Assembly: GCA_963402885.1 (NCBI GenBank)
Contig: OY727096.1
Coordinates: 9,433,501-9,497,500 of the forward strand
Direction: 5' to 3'
Length of the DNA stretch: 64,000 nucleotides
DNA from: Antedon bifida
Lineage: Eukaryota > Echinodermata > Crinoidea > Comatulida > Antedonidae
Part shown: piece after piece, positions 11,070-20,471 of the stretch
How positions within the stretch are numbered: the stretch's first letter is position 1
How the letters are laid out: each line of letters begins with the position of its first letter
Position numbers and translations under genes: made by a program
The notes under the pieces: generated by a model
Seen by the model: the letters and a program-made list of their open reading frames with translations, nothing else
What the model was told of the DNA's origin: nothing
Database searches by the model: none

Positions 11070-14000
11070 AATCATCTTCAATCAATCAATCAATAATTTT
11101 TATTTCTCAAATAAAAACAAAATACAGTTAACATTTTCTAGAAATAATAGATAATAAATGAGAAAAAGGGGTACCCCACTGGAAGCTTAAGCTTTAAAAT
11201 GTGGGGTCCAGGCAACATAATTAAAAATAAGGTAAGGTAAGAAATATATATAATATATGAATAATGAACAAAAAAGACATTTAACTTAACAAATGCAGTT
11301 ATTATCTAACTTAAGACAGATATATGATCAACTTAAACAATAATAGTAGAAACAAGGTATTCATGTAGTTTGAACTTAAATGAAGATATAAAATTAATAA
11401 TTTTAATTTCATCTGGTAAAGAATTCCAAATTTTTGGTCCTTGAAAAGTTATATCATGCTTGCCAACCTCCGTATTAAAACAATCATAAGCATAATCAAA
11501 TTTATTTCTGGTATTATAATTATGAACTGAACTAAAAGTTTGAAAATAAGTATCAAAAATTCTGGGCAGTTGATTATGTTTGAATTTAAACATAAATAAA
11601 GCAACATTTTTTGTAAGTAAGTCGTAAATATTAAGTGAATTAGATAAGACAAAAAGAGGAGCAGAATGGTGGAGGTAATGAACATTATAAACTGATCTTA
11701 AAGCTCTTTTTTGCAAAATATAAATACGGTTTAAATTAATTTTTGAAGTAAAACCCCAAACGGTTATACCATAAATTAAATGTGGCAAAAAAAGTGATTT
11801 ATAAATTAATAGTAAAACGGAGGAAGGCAAGGCATGTTTAAGTTTATTGAGGACACCGACCACTCTTGATAGTTTTAATGAAATTGTATTAATATGAGAA
11901 ATAAAAGATAAGTATTCGTCAATAAAAATGCCAAGAAATGTTGTTGCTTTAGTTCTTTCAATTTCGCTGATGCCGTAATATAATTTAGGAATGTTGGGGG
12001 GGATTAGTTTATTAACTGAACGAAAAATAATAAATTTGGTTTTTTTAATATTTAACGAAAGCTTATTTGATTTTAACCAGTTTGCAATTTTAGTAAGTTC
12101 TTGATTCATTAAAATAATAGCTTGGTAGATGTCCTTATGATTAATAAATAAACTTGTATCATCTGCAAACATAACAATTTCAGCACAATCACTAATATAA
12201 TTTAAATCATTAATAAATAACAGAAATAAAAGCGGACCGAGGATGGATCCCTGTGGAACACCACACGAAACTGGCCGCAGCTCAGAGACAATATCATTGA
12301 TTGATATATATTGATGTCTGTTACTTAAATAATTTTCGAACCACTTAAGTGGTATACCTCTTATACCATAGAAACGTAACTTATTAATTAAAATATCATG
12401 AGAAATACAATCAAAAGCCTTTGACAGGTCAATAAAAACTCCTACAGTAAATTGTTTATTATCAATAGCAGACAAAATATTATGGATTGAATGATGGATG
12501 GCATGTATTGTAGAATGATGGGAACGAAAACCAAACTGAGAATTGCTGAGGATGTTAAACTTTGTAAGAAATGAAATAGTTTGATCATAAACTATTCTTT
12601 CAAGTAGTTTAGAAATAGTTGGCAAGATGGAGATGGGCCTATAATTATTGATATTTGAGACCTCACCACCTTTATGGATGGGTACAACTTTAGCAATTTT
12701 CATTGCATTTGGAACCACACCCTTTACTAAAGACATGTTCATTATGAATGTTAGTGGTATAGCTAATGCCAATGGACATATCTTTAGTATATATGGACCA
12801 ATGTTATCAAAACCAGGAGCTGTTGATTTTAAATTATTTATGTATGTTACTAATTCTTGTTCACATACAGGTTTGAAAAATAATGATGAAGGAAAATTAC
12901 CCTGAAGGAAATCATTGTAAGGTTGAACATTGCCATTGGATGGAGTATTCGAAAAAGAATTTGCAATATTTGAGAAAAATGAATTAAAAGCTTCGGCTTT
13001 TTCATTGTCATTTGTATATTCACATTGACCATTTATTAGTTTAGCTGGGAATGAATTTTTCCTTTTTCTACCCATTACATTATTAATTTCGCGCCATGTA
13101 CTTTTCATATCACCTTTACATTTACCAAATACTTTGTTATAGTGCTCTTGTTTACTATATCTAATAATACTATTTAGTTTGTTTCTATAACAACAATATT
13201 TTTTCCAATGTGAAGGTGATGACGAAGCTTTATATCTAGCATACAGCTTTTGCCTGGTTTTGATTGACTTGGCTATTCCTTCAGTTATCCAAGGTGATTT
13301 GAGCTTGTTTGCTCGAGTACGAATATTTTGCAGTGGAAAATGTCTGTTTATACAATCGTTAAGTATGTTATTAAAACTAGAAAAAGCTATGTTTACATCA
13401 CTTTGTTCAAGTACTTCATTCCAGCTTATGTTATTTACATTTTCAATGAATTCTTGTTTAGATCTATCATTGTAAATACGTTTCTTAATAAATTTAGGTG
13501 GTTTTTTTTTAATATGGAAGGATGAGTTAATACAAAATGTGGGAAAATGATCAGATAAATCGACAGTAAATATTCCGGATGTGAAAGAGGGATACAAGGA
13601 TTCAATATTACAGTAGATATTATCAATAATAGTAGAGCTATGCAAGGTAATTCTGGTTGGATTAGTAATAACAGGCTGAAATGAATGACTGAAAATATTA
13701 TCAATGTGATCCTGGACATATTGATCTGTACTAAGAAGGTTGATGTTAAAATCACCAGCTAAGTATGCCATTTTTTTATCTTCATTAATAATTTTCATGA
13801 CTGATGATAGGTCCATATTTAAGGTGTTAGCGTTGGTGTCAGGTGGACGGTATATAATTCCAGCAATAATATTTTTACCAGAGTTATTCTCAATTTCAAT
13901 GAAAATTGATTCAGCTGACGTAATTAGGCTTGAGAGATCATATCTCCTTTTAAAGGCAACATGAGTTGAAACGTATAGTGCAACGCCACCACCTTTTTTA

Positions 14001-14335
14001 TGTTCCCTGTTGTTTAAAATAAGGTTGTAATTTGGAATGCTTAGAAGATTGGTGTCGGTAGAATCCTTAATCCAAGTTTCAGTAAGGGCAAGTAGAGTAA
14101 AACTATGATTTAAGGACTGAATAAAGTTACAAAATTTATCAAACTTATTATTTAAACTTCTACAATTTAGATTTAATATTGAAAAGTTAGATGACGTTTC
14201 TGAACTATATATAGTATTAAACAAATCTATATCATAATAACTTGAGCAATGATTGCAATCACCATTGACATTATTTTGCATTGGAGTAAGTTAAAGAGAA
14301 AAATAAAATTGAAAAAGAACAAAGAACAAATACCG
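11070..14335 (-). mobile_element. Full-length-looking CR1/Jockey-type LINE
   Basis: A non-LTR retrotransposon reading leftward and carrying one long ORF. The 3' end (low coordinates) finishes in a short TTGA tandem repeat (about 11080-11097), typical of CR1-like elements that end in microsatellites rather than poly(A). The 5' end is not exactly fixed; it lies between 14281 and about 14340. It sits between two halves of the gag-like gene, possibly within an intron or in the coding sequence. No clear target duplication was found by eye. Confidence 0.85.
11333..14281 (-). CDS. LINE endonuclease-reverse transcriptase, intact
   Basis: A 982-residue ORF from ATG with no interruption. Residues about 33-250 are an APE-type endonuclease: LNLNCRSLNN, LTETW (Glu near 68), IYRPP, GDFN near 176-179 and the terminal SDH near 243-245. 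Residues about 485-760 are reverse transcriptase: NNYRPIS, FIDLSKAFD near 616-624, CGVPQGSILGPLLF near 673-686 and FADD at 705-708. The C-terminus has the usual CR1-type helical tail. These proteins nick chromosomal DNA and copy the element RNA at the nick. With every key residue present, this copy could be recent and potentially active. It belongs to the same broad clade as the nested LINE at 49082-52602 but is a distinct family. Confidence 0.93.
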   Translation of the reverse strand: MQNNVNGDCNHCSSYYDIDLFNTIYSSETSSNFSILNLNCRSLNNKFDKFCNFIQSLNHSFTLLALTETWIKDSTDTNLLSIPNYNLILNNREHKKGGGVALYVSTHVAFKRRYDLSSLITSAESIFIEIENNSGKNIIAGIIYRPPDTNANTLNMDLSSVMKIINEDKKMAYLAGDFNINLLSTDQYVQDHIDNIFSHSFQPVITNPTRITLHSSTIIDNIYCNIESLYPSFTSGIFTVDLSDHFPTFCINSSFHIKKKPPKFIKKRIYNDRSKQEFIENVNNISWNEVLEQSDVNIAFSSFNNILNDCINRHFPLQNIRTRANKLKSPWITEGIAKSIKTRQKLYARYKASSSPSHWKKYCCYRNKLNSIIRYSKQEHYNKVFGKCKGDMKSTWREINNVMGRKRKNSFPAKLINGQCEYTNDNEKAEAFNSFFSNIANSFSNTPSNGNVQPYNDFLQGNFPSSLFFKPVCEQELVTYINNLKSTAPGFDNIGPYILKICPLALAIPLTFIMNMSLVKGVVPNAMKIAKVVPIHKGGEVSNINNYRPISILPTISKLLERIVYDQTISFLTKFNILSNSQFGFRSHHSTIHAIHHSIHNILSAIDNKQFTVGVFIDLSKAFDCISHDILINKLRFYGIRGIPLKWFENYLSNRHQYISINDIVSELRPVSCGVPQGSILGPLLFLLFINDLNYISDCAEIVMFADDTSLFINHKDIYQAIILMNQELTKIANWLKSNKLSLNIKKTKFIIFRSVNKLIPPNIPKLYYGISEIERTKATTFLGIFIDEYLSFISHINTISLKLSRVVGVLNKLKHALPSSVLLLIYKSLFLPHLIYGITVWGFTSKINLNRIYILQKRALRSVYNVHYLHHSAPLFVLSNSLNIYDLLTKNVALFMFKFKHNQLPRIFDTYFQTFSSVHNYNTRNKFDYAYDCFNTEVGKHDITFQGPKIWNSLPDEIKIINFISSFKFKLHEYLVSTIIV

Positions 14336-14340
14336 TATAA

Positions 14341-14639
14341 CTATAAGTATCCCCTCCTCACACAAGCACTTACCGTAGGTTTCTGATTTAATGTCTTTTT
14401 GAAGCATATCTCAAGAGATGCCAGTTGCTTTTCGTGGGCCGCCATCATTTCCTTTATCTGCATGTCGTATGTTTGCTTCAGAGCGGCAATCTGGTCCCCA
14501 TTGTTGACGACCCCATCTGCAATCTGGTCACCGTTGTTGACGACCCCATCTGCAATCTGGTCACCATCGTTGACGACCACATCTGCATTCTGGTTCCCAT
14601 TGTCTACCACTGCCGCAGCTTGTTCTGCACCTTCTGCCA
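14341..14639 (-). pseudogene. gag: Gypsy-type gag, N-terminal part with in-frame repeats
   Basis: From ATG at about 14637-14639 the minus strand encodes MAEGAEQAAAVVDN, then about three in-frame 33-36-bp repeats giving the DQIADGVVNNG-type peptide (14495-14585), then a heptad-like helical stretch (MQIKEMMAAHEKQLASLEI) ending LNQKPT. The codon after that runs into GTAAGT, a consensus splice donor at about 14367-14372, and then a stop. Upstream, TGTAACA followed by TTTGGAGGCACTGCCCGG (14661-14688, minus) looks like an LTR end next to a primer-binding site, but no matching second LTR was found. The rest of gag continues at 11058 beyond the LINE. Confidence 0.55.
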
Positions 14640-14758
14640 TGACGCTTATATTATCGATAAATCCGGGCAGTGCCTCCAAATGTTACACCCAATATGCACT
14701 AATAGCTAGAGGGCGTTAGGTTCAGTAATCGAAGGTCACAGCAGCACGAGGTCAGCAC

Positions 14759-14812
14759 CCTACAAGACAATAATAATACACAATGTACAGTATTAGATAT
14801 CGAACCACAATG
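14759..14812 (+). repeat. 54-bp direct repeat, copy 1
   Basis: CCTACAAGACAATAATAATA and the following bases to 14812 recur at 15468-15521 with one mismatch, 709 bp away. The repeat lies just upstream (minus sense) of the gag remnant. On the minus strand both copies end in an acceptor-like TTATTGTCTTGTAG. They may be part of a duplicated leader of the retroelement. Confidence 0.85.
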
Positions 14813-15467
14813 CTTTATTCAGCTATCTTACTACTACAGTGGATATGGTAGAAATCTCATACTAGCAGAATTTACATTATTCTCTTTCTTTTTCTTAATA
14901 ACCAAAAACAACATGTTAACAAACACATTCTTGATTAAAAATATCTTTCCCTCATATAACAATACCGTATAATTATTCCATACATCATCAATAGTACTGT
15001 AATACCCATCTCTATGCCTAACACTATGCATTATAATCTAGGCCTGACAGCAAAGTAAACAACAAGTGCGCCCTCTACAAATTACAGTAACGGAACTCAT
15101 CTCACGCATGTGAATCGAATCAATGAACAGTAAATACACTATAGGCTTATCTCAGTACCGTATACATTATAACTTGTCCTAGTATAGTGCCAATAATTAT
15201 AACAACACATAAAGTAATTGCTCACAGTATTTGTTACCCTACTGGTAGTTTACCCGAACATTCCTCTCCAGACATAATATCATTACCTATGTTGTCACAT
15301 TTTATAATAATTTACGGCAACATACAGATTGATTTATCCCTTAAAATACTGTTTTTATAGATTCATGCTTCATCGTTCGTTCCTACATAATTTCTAAATA
15401 AGTAGATTCATCTCCGTTCTACTTCCTGACAATTTACTTTATGAGATAACCCAGTTATCTTTACATA
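14813..15467. other. No gene recognised
   Basis: Sequence between the two 54-bp repeats. It is AT-rich and contains no coding signal. It could be LTR or leader of the Gypsy-type remnant, but no partner LTR is visible in the window. Confidence 0.35.
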
Positions 15468-15521
15468 CCTACAAGACAATAATAATACACAATGTACAGT
15501 ATTAGATGTCGAACCACAATG
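15468..15521 (+). repeat. 54-bp direct repeat, copy 2
   Basis: Second copy of the repeat at 14759-14812, differing at one base (GATGTCGAAC here, GATATCGAAC there). It is followed by a more GC-rich patch containing CCGCGCGCCCACGG. Confidence 0.85.
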
Positions 15522-15639
15522 GCCGCATCACTCGTGTCGATAATTATAATTATTTGTCGTCCACCAGATTTAAGTGGCCGCGCGCCCACGGAATTAATTA
15601 TAATTATCTTGCAGCCACGTGGCCTTCGGGTAACAGCTC

Positions 15640-16040
15640 TTAAAATATAATTACTAGCCTAGGTCTAGTTAGTGGCCCAAACAGGCTTCAATACAAATTG
15701 ATTAGGCCTAGAATTGTGCAAATGAATGATCATCATGGCAATATAACTTTATTCACAATAGGCCTAGTAGGCTAGGCCTTAGGCGCCCTAGCCCTACAAT
15801 GGCATTAAATTATTGGTGCAATACACATTTGGTGCAGTTATTAGCCTAGGCTTATATAGGCCTAGTAGGCCCTCTAGGCCTAGTTAGGCCTACCTTAGGC
15901 CTGGCCTACCTAGCCTAGGCCTAGGCTAGTACTAGAAACTAGCCCTACTACGTAACTAGGCCTCTACTAGGCTAGAGCTAGGCCTAGGGGCCTAATTAAA
16001 TGGGAAGTCCTCTCTATAATAAGGCCTAGGCAGGTATTTC
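15640..16040. repeat. Cluster of AGGCCTA palindromes
   Basis: Words built on TAGGCCTA and CCTAGGC recur densely, with the heaviest clustering at about 15840-16030 (for example GCCTAGGCCTAGGCTAG). No fixed period is visible. The same word is scattered through the whole window, so it is a genome-wide low-complexity signature with a local hot spot here. Confidence 0.8.
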
Positions 16041-16542
16041 CCTACCTTAACGTGTAATCTTTTGAGAGATTTACGAGTGTTTCTCTTTACCCTCGGCATG
16101 TTGACCCAAAAAAAAAAAACAACCTCTTTCAACGAAAGTCACGAGGCATCAATGTTTGGAGACGGGGAGGAGGCACGGAGGGAAGAAGAATGTCGGAGAG
16201 AAGAGATTAAAACTGTTTAGAAGTTTTGACCAATCATGCAACAGAACAGTTTTACACTTATGACTCCCTAGCTTCTCAAATATACCAACTTCAAGAGCTA
16301 TTGTAAAAAACGATGACAGTTTTAACAATATTTATAATAGAAAATTCCACAAGTTGACACGCCTTAATTTGGATAGAAGTTATAAATGCACTCATTTTAA
16401 ATGGATAGAGATGTGTATAAGTTTAATTAATTGATTAGAAATTTTAAAAAATAGGATCCGTTCATAAAGGCATAAATGGCGCTCCGTAAAAGTAGAGAAT
16501 GCTCGATCGTCGAAATGACGCTCTGAATATACCTCCGTCTTC
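16041..16542. other. No gene recognised; contains inversion breakpoint side
   Basis: No gene is seen. The BEL gag homology stops near 16543, so a rearrangement junction should lie in or near the right end of this stretch. Confidence 0.4.
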
Positions 16543-18465
16543 TCATAGTTTGGACGGTCGAGGGGTTTCAACTGGTTTGGCCACTGTCTTGTCTTCTTCG
16601 TTTGGTTTTTCAACTGGTTCGGCCACTGTCTTGTCCTCTTGTTTGACAGCTTCTTCTATGTGCATAAATGATGCATGTCTTTCAGATTGACATTTCTTGC
16701 ACTTGACATTTGTTGAGTCGCAGTCTCGTGCTCGATGTCTTCCTCCGCACCGAAAATACAGCCCCTTCTGCATACAGAATTGCTTTCTCTCTGCTATGGG
16801 TTTACGGCTAAAGGTAATGCAATCTGCTATCTTATGCCCTTCCATCTCGTGGAAGGCACAACTGTTGTTGGACGGTTGCTCTCTTTTGGCTGTTGCCATC
16901 ACTCGCACTGGTGGCGGTGTGCGAAGCTCATCCGATGGTTTGGGTTCCAACTCTATCGGGTAAATTTCAAGATCATTCCTCATACGGGCCTGTTCAGATA
17001 GGAAGTCTGTGAATTTACTAAACGACGGGTATGTACCACTTTCACCTTTTAGGTGTGCAGCCCGTTTTCTCCATTGATTATGAATTTCGTTCGGTAGCTT
17101 CGAGAGAACAGGAAAGAGATTGTGTGGATAGTCGAGAGTTGTAAGTCCTGGAAGGTCTTTCATCTGAGACCGTATGTCTTTACAAAGATCTGAGAGGTCG
17201 CGCAGTTTCTTGTTTTCTTCTACCCTAAATCGTGGGAAAGCACTAAGGGTTTTCAAGATCTCTGATGTTATCAGTGTTTTATTACCGAATCTTTCTTGTA
17301 ACTCTTTCCACGCCTCGTTATAGGCGGTTTCCGGGTCCGTAACGAAACGATGACGAAATCTGTCTACAAGTTGTTTAACTTCTCCCGATGTGTATTTCGA
17401 TAAGAATGCAAGTTTCTGGGTTGCCGGAGTTCGAGCTTGGTGAACCATGGCCTCAAAGGCTGCTGACCACGGTTTGAACATTAGAGCATTTCCGTTGTAA
17501 ACATCTGGCTCGTGGGTAGGTTGACGTTGCCTTGCTAATGATTCTGTGATCTCCCTTGTCAGATCAATTCGTTGAGTGGCTGGAGCAGACTGATTAGGTT
17601 GGGATGTTGGTAGTTTTGAAAGGTTAAATGTTGGTGCTTCAGGCCTTAAAATGGCGTTTGCTGCTGTAGTGTTTTCGTCCATAGTACGCTTTACATGGTC
17701 GTTGGATGTGTGATCCGGTGAAAATAGGTTAGGTTTGGTTAGTTCTTCTTCTTCGACCACGCGTAGAATGGCTGCCGATCTGGCCTGTTCTGCGGCGGCA
17801 GTCTGTCTGGCCCTTAGGATCGTTACTTCGGCCTCTGCTGCTGCCTGCTCAGCGACTGCTTGTGCCTTTCGTAGAGCAACCTTCTCTTCAAAGTCTGCCA
17901 TTTCTTTGGCTGCAGCGGCGGCACCCTTGGCATTGGCCTTCATACTAATTACTGATGATAAGGATGGCGATCTTGATGACCGAGATCGATGGCTCGTTGA
18001 AGATGCATGAGACTTTGTCTCTAATAAAATATCATTAGCTTTTTCGCTAGCTTTAATAATCATATTGTTCAATTGATTAGTGTTGTCTAGGTATATGGTT
18101 TTGTGGTGAAGTAGTTCATCTTTATATGCATTTGTTTTGTCTAGTTCATACAGTCGTGACAGTTCGGTCCAAGTTTCGGAATAGTGTTGTAGTGCCCGCT
18201 TGGCTTCTGTAATCGTTACTTTGATTGCTTTGTCATCGTCAGGTGTTTCGTTTAATTCCTTAACAAATTGTTCTGTTTTCCGCCACTGATGTGAAAAGTG
18301 GTTAAAAGCAGCTTCAATTTTGCTTGAAAGCATTTTTGCAGTTGGCTGACGTTCCCTGTGAGGGCGTGTGGCCGTTGATTCATCAGGCAATGATGTGACT
18401 TCATCTGTGTGTTGTGGAGTGACGTTATCCATTCTATCAGATTGTAAAATATCTTCGTTTTCCAT
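16543..18465 (-). CDS. gag: BEL/Pao retrotransposon gag, C-terminally truncated
   Basis: A 640-residue ORF from ATG, only 24 nt inside the adjoining LTR. It opens with a charged helical region, has an Ala-rich coiled-coil-like stretch (about 160-240, KAQAVAEQAAAEAE) and a gag-like core (about 310-500) with FKPWSAAFEAMVHQ and LQERFGN typical of DUF1759-type BEL gag. A cysteine/histidine region follows (about 536-602): CAFHEMEGHKIADC, FRCGGRHRARDC, CKKCQSERH. In the second of these the first knuckle cysteine appears replaced by Tyr (GLYFRC). The tail contains two imperfect EDKTVA-PVE-P repeats and stops at 16543, before any protease. Its LTR is at 18490-20013 and the matching pol lies inverted at 23595-26060. 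Confidence 0.88.
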   Translation of the reverse strand: MENEDILQSDRMDNVTPQHTDEVTSLPDESTATRPHRERQPTAKMLSSKIEAAFNHFSHQWRKTEQFVKELNETPDDDKAIKVTITEAKRALQHYSETWTELSRLYELDKTNAYKDELLHHKTIYLDNTNQLNNMIIKASEKANDILLETKSHASSTSHRSRSSRSPSLSSVISMKANAKGAAAAAKEMADFEEKVALRKAQAVAEQAAAEAEVTILRARQTAAAEQARSAAILRVVEEEELTKPNLFSPDHTSNDHVKRTMDENTTAANAILRPEAPTFNLSKLPTSQPNQSAPATQRIDLTREITESLARQRQPTHEPDVYNGNALMFKPWSAAFEAMVHQARTPATQKLAFLSKYTSGEVKQLVDRFRHRFVTDPETAYNEAWKELQERFGNKTLITSEILKTLSAFPRFRVEENKKLRDLSDLCKDIRSQMKDLPGLTTLDYPHNLFPVLSKLPNEIHNQWRKRAAHLKGESGTYPSFSKFTDFLSEQARMRNDLEIYPIELEPKPSDELRTPPPVRVMATAKREQPSNNSCAFHEMEGHKIADCITFSRKPIAERKQFCMQKGLYFRCGGRHRARDCDSTNVKCKKCQSERHASFMHIEEAVKQEDKTVAEPVEKPNEEDKTVAKPVETPRPSKL

Positions 18466-19031
18466 AAATATAAATCCCAGTCAATTTACTGTACTGGTTG
18501 CTGTTTGCGTGTAGCCTAGCGTTTCAAGTCGAGTCGTAAAGCGCGTCAGCGGTAACGCAATTTTCACCAGTCAGTTCAACTCGTCGAAACAAAATAAAGG
18601 TCAAAGGTCAGAGCGATGGTTCCCAAACTTTATTCCAACGTGTAAACTATAAAGGAATACAATAAACATTCTAAATAATAAAATGCAATAAATCCAGCAA
18701 TATCATCAATAAATCATTCGATCAACGTTATCATTATTAGTTGAAATGCCTAATTGAATCTACTTTACTTTAAACCTTATAATACCCTCAAAGATTAGGT
18801 GAGGTTTAAATCAATATATATAAAATCTCTAATCTACAATTATAATACTGAAACTACAAGTAACTAAAGTTAAATTACTCACTTGACTGTGGATCCTATA
18901 AAATTCTGTTGTTTCTAAAACCTTTAAACATTGTTTCAATCATGTAAATTCCGTATAATAAAAATAGGTGTTCTTCCTTTATAACAGTAAGGTGAAGTGT
19001 GGTTTCTTTAGCTAATTATCATATCTTCTAA

Positions 19032-19854
19032 GGCCCTGTTTCTGCTGCCAACTAAATACCGTATATTATACGGTATTTTTTGAATACCGTATATATACGG
19101 TATATTTTTGGCAGCAGAAACTGCGCTCATAAAAAATATACCGTATTTTGTATACCGTATTTTCCCCACAAAATTTGTGGATAAAATACGGTATTTACAA
19201 ATTTATACCGTATTTTTTGTACCCGTTTCTGCTGCCAATAAAAAATACCGTATTTTTTTTTAACATGACAAAAGGTCACCATTCGTGTTTTTATTGTCTG
19301 TCGCTGTTAGCTGCTTTACACACATGTATAAATATATTCGGCGAAAATGTGGAGCGAATACGTCACAGTTTTACTAAATAAATGTGTGTGGGGAAGCTAA
19401 AATGTCTGACCAACTAAAAGGTAATAAAAGGGACAACCACATTTATAAAGACATTTCTAAAAAAATAAAGCAGGAGTATGGAATAAACTTGTCTCCAAAG
19501 CAAGTAAACTCAAAGCTGAAGAGCCTGCGAAAGCAGTACAACATTGCAAAATACAATAACTCGGGGAGGGAACGAATTAATTGTCCCCATTACGATGTTT
19601 TCTGTGCTCTCACAACATCTCTATCACTAGGGCTAGGCTGTTGAAAGTGAGACGTAAAACTTCCTTTATTGCGACTTTTAATTATCGATCAAATAAATGA
19701 ATGGCAATTTGGGTAAAAAAGATGAAATTTAACACGACCACCCAAGAAGTATTGTTAGCAGAAACGGGGTACTAAAAAATACGGTATAAAAAATACCGTA
19801 TTTTATACCGTATTTTTATACCGTATTTTGAGCAGTTGCAGCAGAAACAGGCCC
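19032..19854. mobile_element. Harbinger-like non-autonomous transposon
   Basis: An 823-bp insertion within the LTR, bounded by 17-bp terminal inverted repeats with one mismatch (GGCCCTGTTTCTGCTGC at left, GGGCCTGTTTCTGCTGC as reverse complement at right). The 3-bp target TAA is duplicated (19029-19031 and 19855-19857). The other LTR shows the single, uninterrupted TAA at the same site. A TWA target and GG-starting ends are the PIF/Harbinger signature. Both ends are packed with ACCGTAT/ATACGGT words in alternating orientation, and extra internal copies of the tip occur near 19108 and 19222. Inside is a fragment of a Myb-like protein gene. Confidence 0.9.
19384..19644 (+). CDS. Myb/SANT-like DNA-binding protein fragment of Harbinger element
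   Basis: An 86-residue ORF; the likely start is the in-frame ATG of MSDQLKGNKRDNHIYKDISK at 19402. It carries the pattern of the Myb/SANT-like domain found in the accessory ORF of PIF/Harbinger transposons: IYKDISKKIKQEYGI, then SPKQVNSKLKSLRKQY, then NCPHYDVF. That protein helps the transposase reach the nucleus and bind the element ends. Only the domain is present, and no DDE transposase is visible, so the element is a deletion derivative. Assignment rests on motif spacing and on the ends of the element. Confidence 0.6.
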   Translation: MCGEAKMSDQLKGNKRDNHIYKDISKKIKQEYGINLSPKQVNSKLKSLRKQYNIAKYNNSGRERINCPHYDVFCALTTSLSLGLGC

Positions 19855-20013
19855 TAAGAGAGAGGGCAGGTTTCCATGGTAATAATCTATAAGGTCATAG
19901 CTTTGGGTTCTTAGGAATGTTGGCTTGTCATAAATCATCCCTGTCTTACTTAAAGTGAGGTACAGTATAAAATAAAAGGCTAGTACAGTATACTTGGTAT
20001 ACAGTCCACAACA

Positions 20014-20018
20014 GAAAT
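20014..20018. other. Target-site duplication, left outer edge (GAAAT)
   Basis: Five bases flanking the outer end of the gag-side LTR. Read on the LTR strand they are ATTTC, identical to 26880-26884 after the pol-side LTR. BEL elements make short target duplications of about this length. Confidence 0.85.
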
Positions 20019-20088
20019 AGTTCACCCACCCTAATTTACACAACCGTCACTTGTATACCGTAGTATACTATAGAGATAACAAGGGTGT

Positions 20089-20165
20089 CTAGAAAACTCA
20101 GATCTCAGATATATCTGAGTTTTCTAGATCTAGAAAACTCAGTTATCAATATCTGACTTTTCTAG
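20089..20165. repeat. Two adjoining hairpins sharing CTAGAAAACTCAG
   Basis: CTAGAAAACTCAGA (20089-20102) pairs with TCTGAGTTTTCTAG (20113-20126). A second copy of the left arm follows at about 20129, and a partial right arm (CTGACTTTTCTAG) ends at 20165. Confidence 0.8.
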
Positions 20166-20471
20166 TTTCAAAATGGAACTAGAAAACCCGGATCATAAAA
20201 TGGATCGTTCCATTATTATTAGAGGGTAGCATATTAGAAATACTACACAGTATTATACGTTTTCTTACTACTAATAATAATTATTTTAACTTGTAGTAGC
20301 AGCCTATGACTTAAATCATAAAGAAATACAGTATACAAGTATACAACTTTTAAAATGTAGGCTTAGCATTTACACCTAGCTAAGCAAACTAAATCAAGGC
20401 TCAACGTGTGGGCGCTAACGCGATGTATCGCGAAGAGTAGGCCTGGTCCTACAGTACTAGACTAGAAGTGG

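Larger units (their letters stand above)
18490..20013 (-). mobile_element. BEL/Pao LTR (gag side), split by an 823-bp insertion
   Basis: In minus orientation this LTR begins TGTTGTGGACTG (20002-20013) and ends CAGTACA (18490). It is nearly identical to the right LTR at 26187-26879 once the insertion at 19032-19854 is removed; one difference is about 4 extra bases (GCAAA) near its inner end. The outer flank is GAAAT at 20014-20018, the reverse complement of ATTTC found after the right LTR. Confidence 0.93.
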
